Assembly (NCBI RefSeq): GCF_026625765.1 | Contig: NZ_CP113062.1 | Location: 1,612,001 to 1,676,000, forward strand | From: Frigoribacterium sp. SL97 | Lineage (GTDB): Bacteria > Actinomycetota > Actinomycetes > Actinomycetales > Microbacteriaceae | Reading direction: 5' to 3' | Length of the DNA stretch: 64,000 nucleotides | Shown here: piece by piece, positions 1 to 9,244 of the stretch | Layout of the letters: every line of letters starts with the position of its first letter | How positions within the stretch are numbered: position 1 is the stretch's first letter | Translations under genes and position numbers: made by a program | Notes under the pieces: generated by a model | Told to the model about the DNA's origin: nothing | Databases searched by the model: none | The model's input: only the letters and a program-made list of their open reading frames with translations

Positions 1-231
1 CTCCGTGAGTTGGACCAGCCGTATCCCGACACCGTCGAACACGACGAAGAGGACGTGCACGTCGTCACGGTCCGTGGGGCGAGCGTCGCCGTCCGCGGTC
101 ACGTGGTGCGGGTGTTGTCCGACGGAGGCGACCCCGTCGACCTGCTGCGCGCGGGGGCCGCCGCGGTGTGGGGGACAGGCAAGGCCATCTACGGGCTCGA
201 CGTCGACCCGAAGCTGCACGCCGACGGCTGA
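1..231 (+). CDS. C-terminal end of a HAD-IIA family phosphatase (partial)
   Basis: Only the last 76 codons are present; the frame is open from the left edge to TGA at 229-231. The visible part has a small beta-rich stretch (VTVRGASVAVRGHVVRVL) and then DPVDLLRAGAAAVW. This resembles the short tail that follows the HAD-IIA domain in actinobacterial phosphatases encoded just before tlyA. The catalytic Asp motifs lie outside the window, so the family call rests mainly on gene order (HAD-IIA, small protein, tlyA, nadK, recN as in Mycobacterium). The role would be hydrolysis of a small phosphorylated metabolite in the cytosol. Confidence 0.55.
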   Translation, partial: LRELDQPYPDTVEHDEEDVHVVTVRGASVAVRGHVVRVLSDGGDPVDLLRAGAAAVWGTGKAIYGLDVDPKLHADG

Positions 232-263
232 TCGCTCCCGACCCGACCGTCAGGGGCGGCGGC

Positions 264-269
264 TAGTCT
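264..269 (+). promoter_or_regulatory. Putative -10 box TAGTCT before the tlyA operon
   Basis: TAGTCT lies 10 nt before the ATG at 280. It fits the TAnnnT -10 pattern seen close to many starts in this window, which suggests a very short leader for the small-protein/tlyA/nadK/recN unit. No convincing -35 is visible. Confidence 0.4.
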
Positions 270-279
270 GGTCGGCACC

Positions 280-498
280 ATGAGCGACCATCCCGACGCG
301 ACCGTCCGCGGCGACACCGACCTCGACGTCGTGGACGCCGCAGACCGTCAGGAGGCGCAGGTGGCGTCTGCCGAGCAGCTGTCGGGCATCGAGTCCCTCC
401 CCTTGTCCTCGCGGGCCGAGGCCTTCGCCGCGATCCACGACGAGCTCCGCGCCGTGCTCGAGGGCACCACCGACGACATCGGTCAGGGCGGTCGATGA
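280..498 (+). CDS. Small conserved actinobacterial protein upstream of tlyA
   Basis: A 72-residue soluble acidic protein with no membrane segment. It ends in a helical segment, LPLSSRAEAFAAIHDELRAV, a pattern I associate with the small unnamed protein that sits before tlyA in many actinobacteria (Rv1693-like position). Its stop overlaps the tlyA start in ATGA, so the two are translationally coupled. No function is known to me. Codons 23-29 carry a variant of the AGGAGGCGC repeat found throughout the window (around 349-361). Confidence 0.7.
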   Translation: MSDHPDATVRGDTDLDVVDAADRQEAQVASAEQLSGIESLPLSSRAEAFAAIHDELRAVLEGTTDDIGQGGR

Positions 499-1310
499 CG
501 GCCGCCGAAGCGCCGGGGGATCGACTCGACTCGGTCCTCGCCCGGCGTGGTCTCGCCCGGTCACGGACGCATGCCGCCCGCTTGTTGTCGGACGGATTGG
601 TGACCGTCAACGGCGTGGGAGTGGTCAAGGCGTCCGCTCGGGTGGGCGAGTCGGACGACGTCGCCGTCGCCGGCCTCGACCACTACGTGAGTCGTGCGGC
701 ACACAAACTCCTGGGTGCGCTCGACGCGTTCCGGGTCGACCCCACGGGCCGGACGGCCCTCGACGTCGGAGCGTCCACGGGCGGGTTCACGCAGGTCCTC
801 CTCGAGCGCGGGGCCGAGCACGTGGTCGCCCTCGACGTCGGCCACGGTCAGTTGGCCAACCCGGTTCGTTTCGACCCGCGAGTCATGATCGTCGAGGGCG
901 AGAACGCGCGCTACCTGACGGCCGAGCGGTTCGCGGCGTTGACGACCCGTGCCTCCTCGGTGTCGCTCGTGGTGGCCGACGTGTCGTTCATCTCCCTGAC
1001 GATGGTGCTGCCCGCACTCGTGGCGAGCGTGGGTGTGGACAACGACTTCGTCCTGCTGATCAAGCCGCAGTTCGAGGTCGGCCGACAGGGCGTCCGGGAG
1101 GGTCTCGTGCTCGACCCCGTGCTGCGGAACGAGGCCGTCACCACGGTGTTGTGGGCCGCCCACGACCTGGGGCTCGGCACGGCCGGGCTCATCTCGTCCC
1201 CGATCGTCGGCGGCTCGGGCAACCGCGAGTACTGTGTGCACTTCTCGGCCTCGGTCGGGACGAATCCGACAGAATGGCTCAGCACGGCCGACAGCTTGAC
1301 GAGAGGGTGA
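495..1310 (+). CDS. tlyA: TlyA family rRNA (cytidine-2'-O)-methyltransferase
   Basis: A 271-residue protein with an N-terminal S4 RNA-binding domain (residues about 10-65, RLDSVLARRGLARSRTHAAR) and an FtsJ/RrmJ-like SAM methyltransferase domain with glycine motif DVGASTGGFT. The family 2'-O-methylates cytidines in 16S and 23S rRNA (C1409 and C1920 in mycobacteria), and loss gives capreomycin resistance. The catalytic K-D-K-E set is consistent with K71, D160, K189 (LLIKPQFEVG) and a late Glu. Length is normal. The ATG at 495 overlaps the upstream stop and the gene overlaps nadK by GTGA. Confidence 0.95.
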   Translation: MTAAEAPGDRLDSVLARRGLARSRTHAARLLSDGLVTVNGVGVVKASARVGESDDVAVAGLDHYVSRAAHKLLGALDAFRVDPTGRTALDVGASTGGFTQVLLERGAEHVVALDVGHGQLANPVRFDPRVMIVEGENARYLTAERFAALTTRASSVSLVVADVSFISLTMVLPALVASVGVDNDFVLLIKPQFEVGRQGVREGLVLDPVLRNEAVTTVLWAAHDLGLGTAGLISSPIVGGSGNREYCVHFSASVGTNPTEWLSTADSLTRG

Positions 1311-2299
1311 ACGACATCTCTTCGACACGACACATCCTGGTCGTCTCGCACACGGGGCGTCCCGACTCCATCGACGCCGCCCTCGAGGTCTGCGGGTTGT
1401 TGGGCGACGCCGGTGTGGTTCCCGTCCTTCCCCGCGACGAGTGGGACGACATCCGTCGGGCCCAGCCCACGGCCGCCATCGACGACGTCGAGATCCTGTT
1501 CGACGGCGTGGCCTGCGACGACCTCGAATGCGTCATCGTCCTGGGTGGCGACGGCACGATCCTCCGTGCCGCCGAGTTGATCCGCGGTACCCGCGCTCCC
1601 ATCGTCGGGGTCAACCTCGGCCACGTCGGGTTCCTGGCCGAGAGCGAGCGCGACGAGATGGCCGACACCGTCGCCCGCGTCCTCGCGGCCGACTACGAGG
1701 TCGAGGAGCGGTTCGCGCTCGACGTCAAGGTCACCAACGGTGACGAGGTCGTCTACGAGACCTGGGCCATGAACGAGGCCACGGTCGAGAAGGCCTCACG
1801 CGAGCGCATGCTCGAGGTCGTCATCGAGGTCGACGGTCGTCCTCTGTCGTCCTTCGGTTGCGACGGCGTGGTCATGTCCACGCCGACCGGCTCGACGGCC
1901 TACTCGTTCTCGGCCGGCGGCCCGGTGGTGTGGCCTGCCGTGCAGGCGTTGCTGCTCGTGCCGCTCAGTGCCCACGCGCTCTTCGCCCGACCACTCGTCG
2001 TCGGGCCCGACTCGGTGCTCGCCGTCGAGGTGCTGAGCCGCACGGACGCTCGCGGCATCCTGTGGTGTGACGGTCGCCGCGAGCACGACCTGCCCCCGGG
2101 GGCCCGGGTCGAGTGCAGCCGCTCCGACCAGCCCGTGCGACTGGCCCGCCTGCGGACGGGCCCGTTCACCGATCGCCTCGTGGCCAAGTTCCAGCTCCCC
2201 GTCACGGGCTGGCGCGGACCGGCCACCGTCGAGGACGTCGCCGTCGGGGCCACCATCAGCCCGACCACGTCCGATCCGGCCCGCGAGGGCGACCGATGA
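1307..2299 (+). CDS. nadK: NAD kinase
   Basis: Phosphorylates NAD to NADP in the cytosol. The 330-residue protein shows the family signatures: HILVVSHTGR at the N terminus, the ATP/NAD loop LGGDGTILRAAE, the conserved NE of NEATVEK, and TPTGSTAYSFSAGGP. The GTG at 1307 is chosen because it overlaps the tlyA stop as GTGA, like the other junctions here. An in-frame ATG at 1274 would add 11 residues. It lies in the tlyA-nadK-recN unit found in many actinobacteria. Confidence 0.95.
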   Translation: MNDISSTRHILVVSHTGRPDSIDAALEVCGLLGDAGVVPVLPRDEWDDIRRAQPTAAIDDVEILFDGVACDDLECVIVLGGDGTILRAAELIRGTRAPIVGVNLGHVGFLAESERDEMADTVARVLAADYEVEERFALDVKVTNGDEVVYETWAMNEATVEKASRERMLEVVIEVDGRPLSSFGCDGVVMSTPTGSTAYSFSAGGPVVWPAVQALLLVPLSAHALFARPLVVGPDSVLAVEVLSRTDARGILWCDGRREHDLPPGARVECSRSDQPVRLARLRTGPFTDRLVAKFQLPVTGWRGPATVEDVAVGATISPTTSDPAREGDR

Positions 2300-4017
2300 T
2301 CGAAGAGATCTCGATCCGCGACCTCGGCGTGATCGGTCGCGCGACCCTGCCGCTCGGCCCCGGCTTCACGGCCGTCACCGGCGAGACGGGGGCGGGCAAG
2401 ACCATGGTCGTCTCGGCGCTCGGCCTGCTGCTCGGTCAGCGTGCCGAGAGCGGTGTCGTCCGCTCGGGCAGCCCCCAGGCCGTCGTGGACGGGCGCTGGC
2501 TGGTCCCTGCCGAGGGGGCCATCGTCGAGCGCGTCCGGGACGCGGGCGGCGACGTCGACGACGGCGAGCTCTTCCTCAGTCGCGTGGTCTCGGCCGAGGG
2601 ACGTAGCCGTGCGGTGGTCGGCGGACGCACGGCCCCGATCGGCGTGCTCGGCGACCTCGCCGACCACCTCGTGGTGGTCCACGGCCAGTCCGAGCAGATC
2701 CGACTGAAGTCCGCTGCCGCCCAACGCGCGGCCGTCGACGCGCACGGCGGGGCCGCCCTCGCCGAGGCCGCCGCACACTACCGTGGCGCGTACGACGCCT
2801 GGCTGGCCGCCCGAGCCGAACTCGACGAGATCACCCGCGACCGCGACGCCCGACGTGACGAGGCCGACACCCTGCGGGCCGCGATCGACGAGATCGAGGG
2901 CCTCGCCCCCGTGGCCGGCGAACTCGACGAGCTCGATGCCGCGGCCGAGCGACTCAGCAACGCCGAAGACCTCAGGCTGGCAGCCGGCCTCGCCCACGAG
3001 GTGCTCTCGACCGACGCGGTCGACGGGACCCGCGACGTCGTCTCCCTCGTGGAGGAGGCACGCCGTCAGATCGAACGCGTCGCCCCGCACGACCCGGCGC
3101 TCGAGCCCATCGCCGACCTGCTGGCCGAGGTCAGCGTGCAGGTCGGCGAATCCGCCTCCCGACTGTCGAGCTACCTCGGCACCCTCGACGCCGACGTGGC
3201 CGTCGAACTCGAGTCGGTGCAGACCCGGCGCGCGGACCTCGCCGGGCTCGTCCGCAAGTACGGCCCCACCCTCGACGACGTCATCCGCCTCCTCGACGAC
3301 GGCAGCCGACGCCTGGTCGAGCTCGACGGCGACGACGACCGCCTCGCGCACCTCGACGACGAGGTCGCCGAGCTGCGGGCCGAGGCCGAACGACGGGCGG
3401 GCGTCCTCGGGGACCTGCGCCGCGCCTCCGGGGCCGACCTCTCGACGCGGGTCAGCGCCGAGCTGAGCGCCCTCGCCATGACCGGTGCCGAGATCGTCGT
3501 CGAGGTCTCGCCTCGGGACGAGCTCGGGACGAGCGGCGGCGACGTCGTCTCGCTCCTGCTGAGGCCGCACCCCGGCAGCGAGCCCCGCCCCCTCGGCAAG
3601 GGCGCGTCCGGCGGCGAACTCTCGCGCGTCATGCTCGCGCTCGAGGTCGTCATGGCCGGGTCGAGCGACGTGCCCACCTTCGTCTTCGACGAGGTCGACG
3701 CCGGCGTCGGCGGTTCGGCCGCGATCGAGATCGGCCGACGCCTGGCGGCGCTCGCCGAACGGGCACAGGTCATCGTGGTGACGCACCTGGCCCAGGTCGC
3801 CGCGTTCGCCACCAACCACCTCCGCGTCGTCAAGGACGCCTCGGGCGAGGTGACGGCGAGCAGCGTGCACCAGCTCGAGGGCGACGAGCGAGTCGCCGAG
3901 ATGGCCCGCCTGCTCTCAGGGCTGCCCGACAGCTCCAGCGGTCTCGAACACGCCCGTGAACTGCTCGAACTCGCCTCGTCGGCCCGCCGACCGGCCACGG
4001 CCGACACACGTTCGTAA
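2296..4017 (+). CDS. recN: DNA repair protein RecN
   Basis: A 573-residue SMC-like ATPase acting early in double-strand-break repair. Walker A is GETGAGKT near residue 31, a coiled-coil middle (about residues 150-390) is rich in Glu, Arg and Ala, the ABC signature is GKGASGGELSR, and Walker B is FVFDEVDAGVGG followed by the VVTHLAQVAA switch. ATG 2296 overlaps the nadK stop (ATGA) and gives the canonical start MIEEISIRDLGVI. Length fits the family. Confidence 0.96.
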   Translation: MIEEISIRDLGVIGRATLPLGPGFTAVTGETGAGKTMVVSALGLLLGQRAESGVVRSGSPQAVVDGRWLVPAEGAIVERVRDAGGDVDDGELFLSRVVSAEGRSRAVVGGRTAPIGVLGDLADHLVVVHGQSEQIRLKSAAAQRAAVDAHGGAALAEAAAHYRGAYDAWLAARAELDEITRDRDARRDEADTLRAAIDEIEGLAPVAGELDELDAAAERLSNAEDLRLAAGLAHEVLSTDAVDGTRDVVSLVEEARRQIERVAPHDPALEPIADLLAEVSVQVGESASRLSSYLGTLDADVAVELESVQTRRADLAGLVRKYGPTLDDVIRLLDDGSRRLVELDGDDDRLAHLDDEVAELRAEAERRAGVLGDLRRASGADLSTRVSAELSALAMTGAEIVVEVSPRDELGTSGGDVVSLLLRPHPGSEPRPLGKGASGGELSRVMLALEVVMAGSSDVPTFVFDEVDAGVGGSAAIEIGRRLAALAERAQVIVVTHLAQVAAFATNHLRVVKDASGEVTASSVHQLEGDERVAEMARLLSGLPDSSSGLEHARELLELASSARRPATADTRS

Positions 4018-4051
4018 CAGGCGTGGCCTGTCGGAACGGCTCGGTGTGACA

Positions 4052-4057
4052 TAGGAT
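4052..4057 (+). promoter_or_regulatory. Putative -10 box TAGGAT for pyrG
   Basis: TAGGAT lies 8 nt before the GTG at 4066, in the 48-bp gap between recN and pyrG. GGATGGA overlaps it and could also act as a ribosome binding site. It may give pyrG transcription independent of recN. Confidence 0.4.
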
Positions 4058-4065
4058 GGAATCCC

Positions 4066-5778
4066 GTGGTGAACGTTGAGAACTCGGGTCCAGATGCCAG
4101 CACGACGAAGCACATCTTCGTCACCGGAGGCGTCGTCTCCTCCCTCGGAAAAGGCCTGACGGCCGCCAGCCTGGGCAATCTGCTCACGGCCCGCGGGTTG
4201 CGGGTCGTCATGCAGAAGCTCGATCCGTACCTGAACGTCGATCCGGGCACCATGAACCCGTTCCAGCACGGTGAGGTCTTCGTCACCGACGACGGCGCCG
4301 AGACCGACCTCGACATCGGGCACTACGAGCGGTTCCTCGACATCGACCTCGGTCAGTCAGCGAACGTCACGACGGGGCAGATCTACTCGACCGTCATCGC
4401 GAAGGAACGACGCGGCGAGTACCTCGGTGACACCGTGCAGGTCATCCCGCACATCACCGACGAGATCAAGCGGCGCATGCGCCAGCAGGCCGACGACGAC
4501 CCCAAGCCCGACGTGATCATCACCGAGGTCGGCGGCACGGTCGGCGACATCGAGAGCCAGCCGTTCATCGAGGCCGCCCGTCAGGTGCGCCACGAGCTCG
4601 GTCGCAAGAACGTCTTCTTCGTGCACGTCTCCCTCGTGCCCTACATGGGCGCGTCGGGCGAGCAGAAGACCAAGCCGACCCAGCACAGCGTCGCGGCCCT
4701 GCGCTCGATCGGCATCCAGCCCGACGCCCTCGTGCTGCGCAGCGACCGTCCGGTCAGCGAGAGCAACAAGAAGAAGATCGCCCTGATGTGCGACGTCGAC
4801 GAGGACGCCGTGGTCAACGCGAAGGACGTCGCGAGCATCTACGACATCCCGGCCATGCTGAACGACCAGGGGCTCGACGCGTACATCATCGACCACCTGG
4901 GCCTCGGCGAGAAGGCCGGCGAGGTCGACTGGTCGGGCTGGCAGCCCGTCTTGACCGCCGTCCACGAGCCGAAGCACGAGGTCACGATCGGCCTGGTCGG
5001 CAAGTACATCGACCTGCCCGACGCCTACCTCTCGGTCACCGAGGCCCTCAAGGCCGGCGGGTTCGCACACCAGACCAAGGTGTCACTGACCTGGATACCC
5101 TCCGACGACTGCGAGACCGCCGAGGGCGCCGCGAAGGCCCTCAGCAAGGTCGACGGCATCTGCGTGCCCGGTGGCTTCGGCATCCGCGGCATCGAGGGCA
5201 AGCTCGGCGCGCTGCGCTTCGCGCGCGAGAACGGCCTGCCGGCGCTCGGCCTGTGCCTCGGCCTGCAGTGCATGGTCATCGAGTACGCGCGCAACGAGGC
5301 CGGCCTGACCGGCGCCTCCTCGTCCGAGTTCGACCCCGACACCGAGTACGCGGTAGTCGCGACCATGGCCGAGCAGGTCGACATCATCGCCGACGGTGAC
5401 CTGGGCGGCACCATGCGCCTCGGCCTCTACCCGGCCGCGTTGACGCCGGGCTCGCTCGCCGCCGACCTCTACGGGTCCGAGCTGGTGTCCGAGCGTCACC
5501 GCCACCGCTACGAGGTCTCGAACCAGTACCGTCAGCAGATCGCCGACGCGGGCCTGCGCTTCTCGGGCACCTCACCCGACGGCACGCTCGTCGAGTACGT
5601 CGAACTCGACCGCGACGTCCACCCGTTCTACATCGGGACGCAGGCCCACCCCGAACTGCGGTCCCGCCCCAACGACGCGCACCCGCTGTTCGCCGGGCTC
5701 GTGGCGGCGTCGCTCGAGCGCCACGATGCGAGCAAGCTGTTCGCCGACGAAGCCGACGCCGCCGAGGTCGTGGCGTGA
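4066..5778 (+). CDS. pyrG: CTP synthase
   Basis: Converts UTP to CTP using ATP and glutamine. The 570-residue protein has an N-terminal synthetase domain (HIFVTGGVVSSLGKGLTAAS near residue 16, DPYLNVDPGTMNPFQHGEV) and a C-terminal class I glutamine amidotransferase domain with the nucleophile elbow GLCLGLQCMVIEYAR and a HPE triad end (QAHPEL). Two tandem GTGs (4066, 4069) could start translation. Length is normal, and the stop overlaps the next gene by GTGA. Confidence 0.97.
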   Translation: MVNVENSGPDASTTKHIFVTGGVVSSLGKGLTAASLGNLLTARGLRVVMQKLDPYLNVDPGTMNPFQHGEVFVTDDGAETDLDIGHYERFLDIDLGQSANVTTGQIYSTVIAKERRGEYLGDTVQVIPHITDEIKRRMRQQADDDPKPDVIITEVGGTVGDIESQPFIEAARQVRHELGRKNVFFVHVSLVPYMGASGEQKTKPTQHSVAALRSIGIQPDALVLRSDRPVSESNKKKIALMCDVDEDAVVNAKDVASIYDIPAMLNDQGLDAYIIDHLGLGEKAGEVDWSGWQPVLTAVHEPKHEVTIGLVGKYIDLPDAYLSVTEALKAGGFAHQTKVSLTWIPSDDCETAEGAAKALSKVDGICVPGGFGIRGIEGKLGALRFARENGLPALGLCLGLQCMVIEYARNEAGLTGASSSEFDPDTEYAVVATMAEQVDIIADGDLGGTMRLGLYPAALTPGSLAADLYGSELVSERHRHRYEVSNQYRQQIADAGLRFSGTSPDGTLVEYVELDRDVHPFYIGTQAHPELRSRPNDAHPLFAGLVAASLERHDASKLFADEADAAEVVA

Positions 5779-6347
5779 CCGACACGACCGGTGAGCCGCT
5801 CGCCGACGAACCAGCGTCGCCGACGATCACGAAGTCCGAGGTCGTCTTCGAAGGCGCGGTCTGGAACGTCAAGCGCGACACCGTCGACTACAACGGCTCG
5901 CCGATGGTGCGCGAGTACGTCGCGCACACCGGTGCCGTGGCGGTGCTGGCCGTCGACGACCAGCAGCGCGTGCTCGTCATCAAGCAGTACCGGCACCCGA
6001 TCCGCTCCCGCGACTGGGAACTGCCCGCCGGCCTGCTCGACGCCGAGGGTGAGAGCAAGCTCGACGCCGCGAAGCGCGAGCTCGCCGAAGAGGCCGACCT
6101 GCAGGCGACGAACTGGGACGAGCTCGTCTCGTTCCACACCACACCCGGCGGCAACGACGAGATGGTCACGGTCTTCCGGGCGACCGGCGTCGGCGCCACG
6201 GCGGACGCGTTCGAGCGGAGCGACGAAGAAGCCGACATCGAGAAGCGCTGGGTCTCGCTCGACGAGATCGTCGACGGAGTGCTGGCCGGCCGGCTGCACA
6301 ACTCGATCCTCAGCATCGCGGCGCTCGCCGCGGTCGCGTCCCGCTGA
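5775..6347 (+). CDS. Nudix hydrolase, ADP-ribose pyrophosphatase type
   Basis: A 190-residue cytosolic Nudix protein (compare Rv1700, at the same position after pyrG). It probably hydrolyses ADP-ribose to AMP and ribose 5-phosphate. The Nudix helix runs from GLLDAEGESKL to AKRELAEEADL. It has one residue more than the canonical spacing between the first Gly and Glu, and Asp replaces the final Gly of EExG; as I recall, the extra residue is also found in the Rv1700 group. GTG 5775 overlaps the pyrG stop. Confidence 0.88.
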   Translation: MTDTTGEPLADEPASPTITKSEVVFEGAVWNVKRDTVDYNGSPMVREYVAHTGAVAVLAVDDQQRVLVIKQYRHPIRSRDWELPAGLLDAEGESKLDAAKRELAEEADLQATNWDELVSFHTTPGGNDEMVTVFRATGVGATADAFERSDEEADIEKRWVSLDEIVDGVLAGRLHNSILSIAALAAVASR

Positions 6348-6384
6348 GGCGTGCGTCGCCGAGGTGGCACGGCGGTCCCGGCCG

Positions 6385-6390
6385 TAGCCT
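6385..6390 (+). promoter_or_regulatory. Putative -10 box TAGCCT for xerD (leaderless)
   Basis: TAGCCT ends 6 nt before the GTG at 6397, so transcription should begin at or next to the start codon. There is no Shine-Dalgarno sequence in the gap (GACCTC). Confidence 0.5.
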
Positions 6391-6396
6391 GACCTC

Positions 6397-7320
6397 GTGA
6401 CGATCGAGGAGGCGCTGGACAGGTACCTGAGGCACGTCTCGGTCGAGCGTGGTCTCAGCCCGAACACGACCGCCGCGTACCGCCGCGACCTCGTCCTCTG
6501 GCGAGCGCACCTGGCGGAGGCCGGACGGCGCACCCTGGACGAGGTCGAGGCCGCGGACGTCGCGACGTTCCCCGCGGCTCTGGTGACCCGCGTCGAGAAG
6601 CCGCTCGGCGCCTCCTCGGTGGCCCGGGTGTTGTCGTCGGTGCGCGGTTTCCACCGCTTCGCGCTCGAGGAGGGGCTGGTCGCGGTGGACGTGGCGGCCA
6701 CCACCCGCCCGCCCAAGCTGCCGAGTCGCCTGCCCAAGGCGATCTCGGTGGGTCAGGTCGAGGCGCTGCTCGCCGCGACGGACGGTGACGAACCGACCCG
6801 GCTGCGCGACAAGGCCCTGCTCGAGCTGCTCTACGCGACGGGGGCACGCGTGAGCGAGGCCGTGTCGCTCAACGTCGACGACGTGATCGAGGGCGACGTC
6901 GTGCGCCTGTTCGGCAAGGGGAACAAGCAGCGCGTCGTCCCGCTCGGCAGCTACGCGCGCCGGGCTCTCGACGCCTACCTGGTGAGGGCCCGACCGGTGT
7001 TCTCTCCGCGGGGAGACCCGACGCCCGCGCTGTTCCTCGGCACGCGCGGGGCCCGGGTGTCCCGGCAGAACGCGTGGCTGATCATCCAGGCGGCGGCCGA
7101 CCGGGCGCAGCTCGGCGTCGAGGTGTCGCCGCACACGTTGCGGCACTCGTTCGCGACGCACCTGCTCGAGGGCGGGGCCGACGTCCGGGTCGTGCAGGAG
7201 TTGCTCGGGCACTCGTCGGTCGCGACGACGCAGATCTACACGCTGGTGACGGCGGACGCGCTGCGGGACGTCTACTCGACGGCGCACCCGCGTGCCCGGT
7301 GGGCGTCGTCACCCGCGTGA
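6397..7320 (+). CDS. xerD: Tyrosine recombinase XerD
   Basis: Resolves chromosome dimers at dif together with XerC and FtsK. The 307-residue protein has a SAM-like N-terminal core-binding domain (residues 1-90) and a catalytic domain with the RKHRHY set: Arg in ATGARVSEA, Lys in FGKGNKQR, HTLRHSFATH, GHSSVATTQ and the nucleophile Tyr in QIYTLV. Its position between the Nudix gene and parA/scpAB matches the mycobacterial order. Confidence 0.94.
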   Translation: MTIEEALDRYLRHVSVERGLSPNTTAAYRRDLVLWRAHLAEAGRRTLDEVEAADVATFPAALVTRVEKPLGASSVARVLSSVRGFHRFALEEGLVAVDVAATTRPPKLPSRLPKAISVGQVEALLAATDGDEPTRLRDKALLELLYATGARVSEAVSLNVDDVIEGDVVRLFGKGNKQRVVPLGSYARRALDAYLVRARPVFSPRGDPTPALFLGTRGARVSRQNAWLIIQAAADRAQLGVEVSPHTLRHSFATHLLEGGADVRVVQELLGHSSVATTQIYTLVTADALRDVYSTAHPRARWASSPA

Positions 7321-7493
7321 CGACCCGGCGACGACCCGACGACGACCCGGCGCCCACCAGGCGGGGACCCGAGGCCGACCCGGCCCCGACCCGGCCCCGA
7401 CCAGGCGCTGACCAGGCAAAACCCTCAAGCAAGGCATGAGGCTTCCTGGTGACGGGCCGGGCGCGGCAGCCCGTCGGCGTCGGGGGGCGCCGG

Positions 7494-7499
7494 TACTCT
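7494..7499 (+). promoter_or_regulatory. Putative -10 box TACTCT for parA (leaderless)
   Basis: TACTCT ends 7 nt before the GTG at 7507 and lies inside a small inverted repeat (GGTAC-TCTC-GTACC). The rest of the 186-bp gap holds GACGACCCG-type tandem triplets and no gene. Confidence 0.45.
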
Positions 7500-7506
7500 C
7501 GTACCC

Positions 7507-8406
7507 GTGAGCACCAAGCCGACCTCGAGCACCCCCGCCCTCTTCGAGAGCGCTCCGGCGACCGTCCCCGCGAACGGCCCCACCGGGCGCCCGCGCACCG
7601 AGTTCCCGACTCCCGCGCCCCTGTCGAGCCACGGCCCGGCCCGCATCATCACCCTCTGCAACCAGAAGGGCGGCGTCGGCAAGACCACCACGACGATCAA
7701 CCTCGGTGCCGCGTTCGCCGAGTACGGCCGTCGCGTGTTGGCCATCGACTTCGATCCGCAGGGTGCGCTGACGGCCGGCCTCGGCGTGCAGTCGCACGAC
7801 CAGGCCACGATCTACGATCTGATGATCGGTGCCGTGAAGGACGCGCACGACGTCATCGTGCCCACCCGCGTCGACAACCTCGACGTCATGCCGGCCAACA
7901 TCGACCTCTCCGCCGCCGAGGTGCACCTCGTCAACGAGGTCGCCCGCGAGCAGATCCTCGCGCGCATCCTGCGCCAGGTCAGCGACGAGTACGACGTCGT
8001 CCTGATCGACTGCCAGCCCTCGCTCGGCCTGCTGACCGTCAACGCCCTCACCGCGGCGCACGGCGTGCTCATCCCGCTCGAGTGCGAGTTCTTCGCCCTC
8101 CGCGGCGTCGCCCTGCTCGTCGAGACCATCGAGAAGGTGCGCGACCGGCTCAACCCCGCGATCACCCTCGACGGCATCCTGCCGACCATGTTCGACTCGC
8201 GCACGCTGCACAGCCGCGAGGTGCTCGAACGCGTCGTCGAGGCGTTCGACGACCAGGTGCTCGAGACCGTCATCGGCCGCACCGTGAAGTTCCCCGACGC
8301 CTCGGTCGCCGGCACCCCGATCACCAAGTTCGCCCCCGAGCACCCGGCGGCGCAGGCCTACCGCCAGCTGGCCCGAGAGCTGATCGCGCGTGGTGCCGCG
8401 GCCTGA
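7507..8406 (+). CDS. ParA family ATPase
   Basis: A 299-residue Walker-type ATPase with the deviant P-loop NQKGGVGKTT after a Pro/Ser-rich N-terminal extension of about 45 residues, then DFDPQGALT and VLIDCQPSLG. It matches the ParA-like protein encoded before scpA in actinobacteria (Rv1708 position). No ParB or parS is adjacent, so a role with the ScpAB condensin or in placing the chromosome is inferred from context. It overlaps scpA by 17 bp. Confidence 0.9.
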   Translation: MSTKPTSSTPALFESAPATVPANGPTGRPRTEFPTPAPLSSHGPARIITLCNQKGGVGKTTTTINLGAAFAEYGRRVLAIDFDPQGALTAGLGVQSHDQATIYDLMIGAVKDAHDVIVPTRVDNLDVMPANIDLSAAEVHLVNEVAREQILARILRQVSDEYDVVLIDCQPSLGLLTVNALTAAHGVLIPLECEFFALRGVALLVETIEKVRDRLNPAITLDGILPTMFDSRTLHSREVLERVVEAFDDQVLETVIGRTVKFPDASVAGTPITKFAPEHPAAQAYRQLARELIARGAAA

Positions 8407-9244
8407 GTCGGCGACCGCCGAGGCCGGCACCGACGAGACCGCCCTCGCGGGCCCGGAGGTCTCGCCGGGCTTCGAGGTGCGGCTCGAGAACTTCAGCGGG
8501 CCGTTCGACCTGCTGCTCTCGCTGATCAGCAGGCGCGAGATGGACATCACCGAGGTCGCCCTCAGCGCCGTGACCGACGAGTTCCTGTCGTTCCTCCGTC
8601 GCATCGACACCGACGAGAACCTCGACCAGGCCAGCGAGTTCATCGTCGTCGCGGCGACGCTGCTCGACCTCAAGGTGGCGGGGCTGCTGCCCCAGGGCGA
8701 GCTCGTCGACGCCGAGGACGTCGCCCTGCTCGAGGCGCGCGACCTGCTCTTCGCCCGGCTGCTGCAGTACCGGGCCTTCAAGCAGGCCGCCGAGTGGTTC
8801 GCCCAGCACGGCGCTGCCGAGGCGGCGCGTCACGCCCGCTCGGTGCGGCTCGAACAGAAGTACCGCGTCACGACCCCGGAGCTCGTCTGGACGCTCTCGC
8901 CCGACGACTTCGCGGCGCTCGCCACCCTCGCGCTGGCGCCGCGCGAGACACCCACGGTCGGCCTGGACCACCTCCACGCCCCCCTGGTCAGCATCCGCGA
9001 GCAGGCGGCCGTCGTCGTGGCGCTGCTCCGTCGTGGGTCGGTCCTCACCTTTCGCCAGCTCGTCGCGGGAATCGACGAGAAGGGCGTCGTCGTCGCCCGG
9101 TTCCTCGCGCTGCTCGAGTTGTACCGCCACGCGTCCATCTCGTTCGAGCAGGTCGAGCCGCTCGGTGAACTCAGCGTGCGCTGGGTGGCCGAGACCTGGA
9201 CCGAAGAGAACCTCGCGGCGCTGGGGGCCGACTATGAGGGCTGA
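8390..9244 (+). CDS. scpA: Segregation and condensation protein A
   Basis: The kleisin subunit of the SMC-ScpAB condensin, 284 residues. The N-terminal kleisin motif NFSGPFDLLLSLISRREMDI is visible near residue 34 and a C-terminal winged helix closes the protein. GTG 8390 lies inside the end of parA, giving tight coupling. It works with ScpB, encoded next, to compact and segregate origins. Confidence 0.94.
   Translation: MVPRPESATAEAGTDETALAGPEVSPGFEVRLENFSGPFDLLLSLISRREMDITEVALSAVTDEFLSFLRRIDTDENLDQASEFIVVAATLLDLKVAGLLPQGELVDAEDVALLEARDLLFARLLQYRAFKQAAEWFAQHGAAEAARHARSVRLEQKYRVTTPELVWTLSPDDFAALATLALAPRETPTVGLDHLHAPLVSIREQAAVVVALLRRGSVLTFRQLVAGIDEKGVVVARFLALLELYRHASISFEQVEPLGELSVRWVAETWTEENLAALGADYEG

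Noticed and set aside
6397..7320. XerD as an integrase of a mobile element
   Set aside because: Position in the conserved Nudix-xerD-parA-scpAB order and full family length mark it as the housekeeping recombinase.
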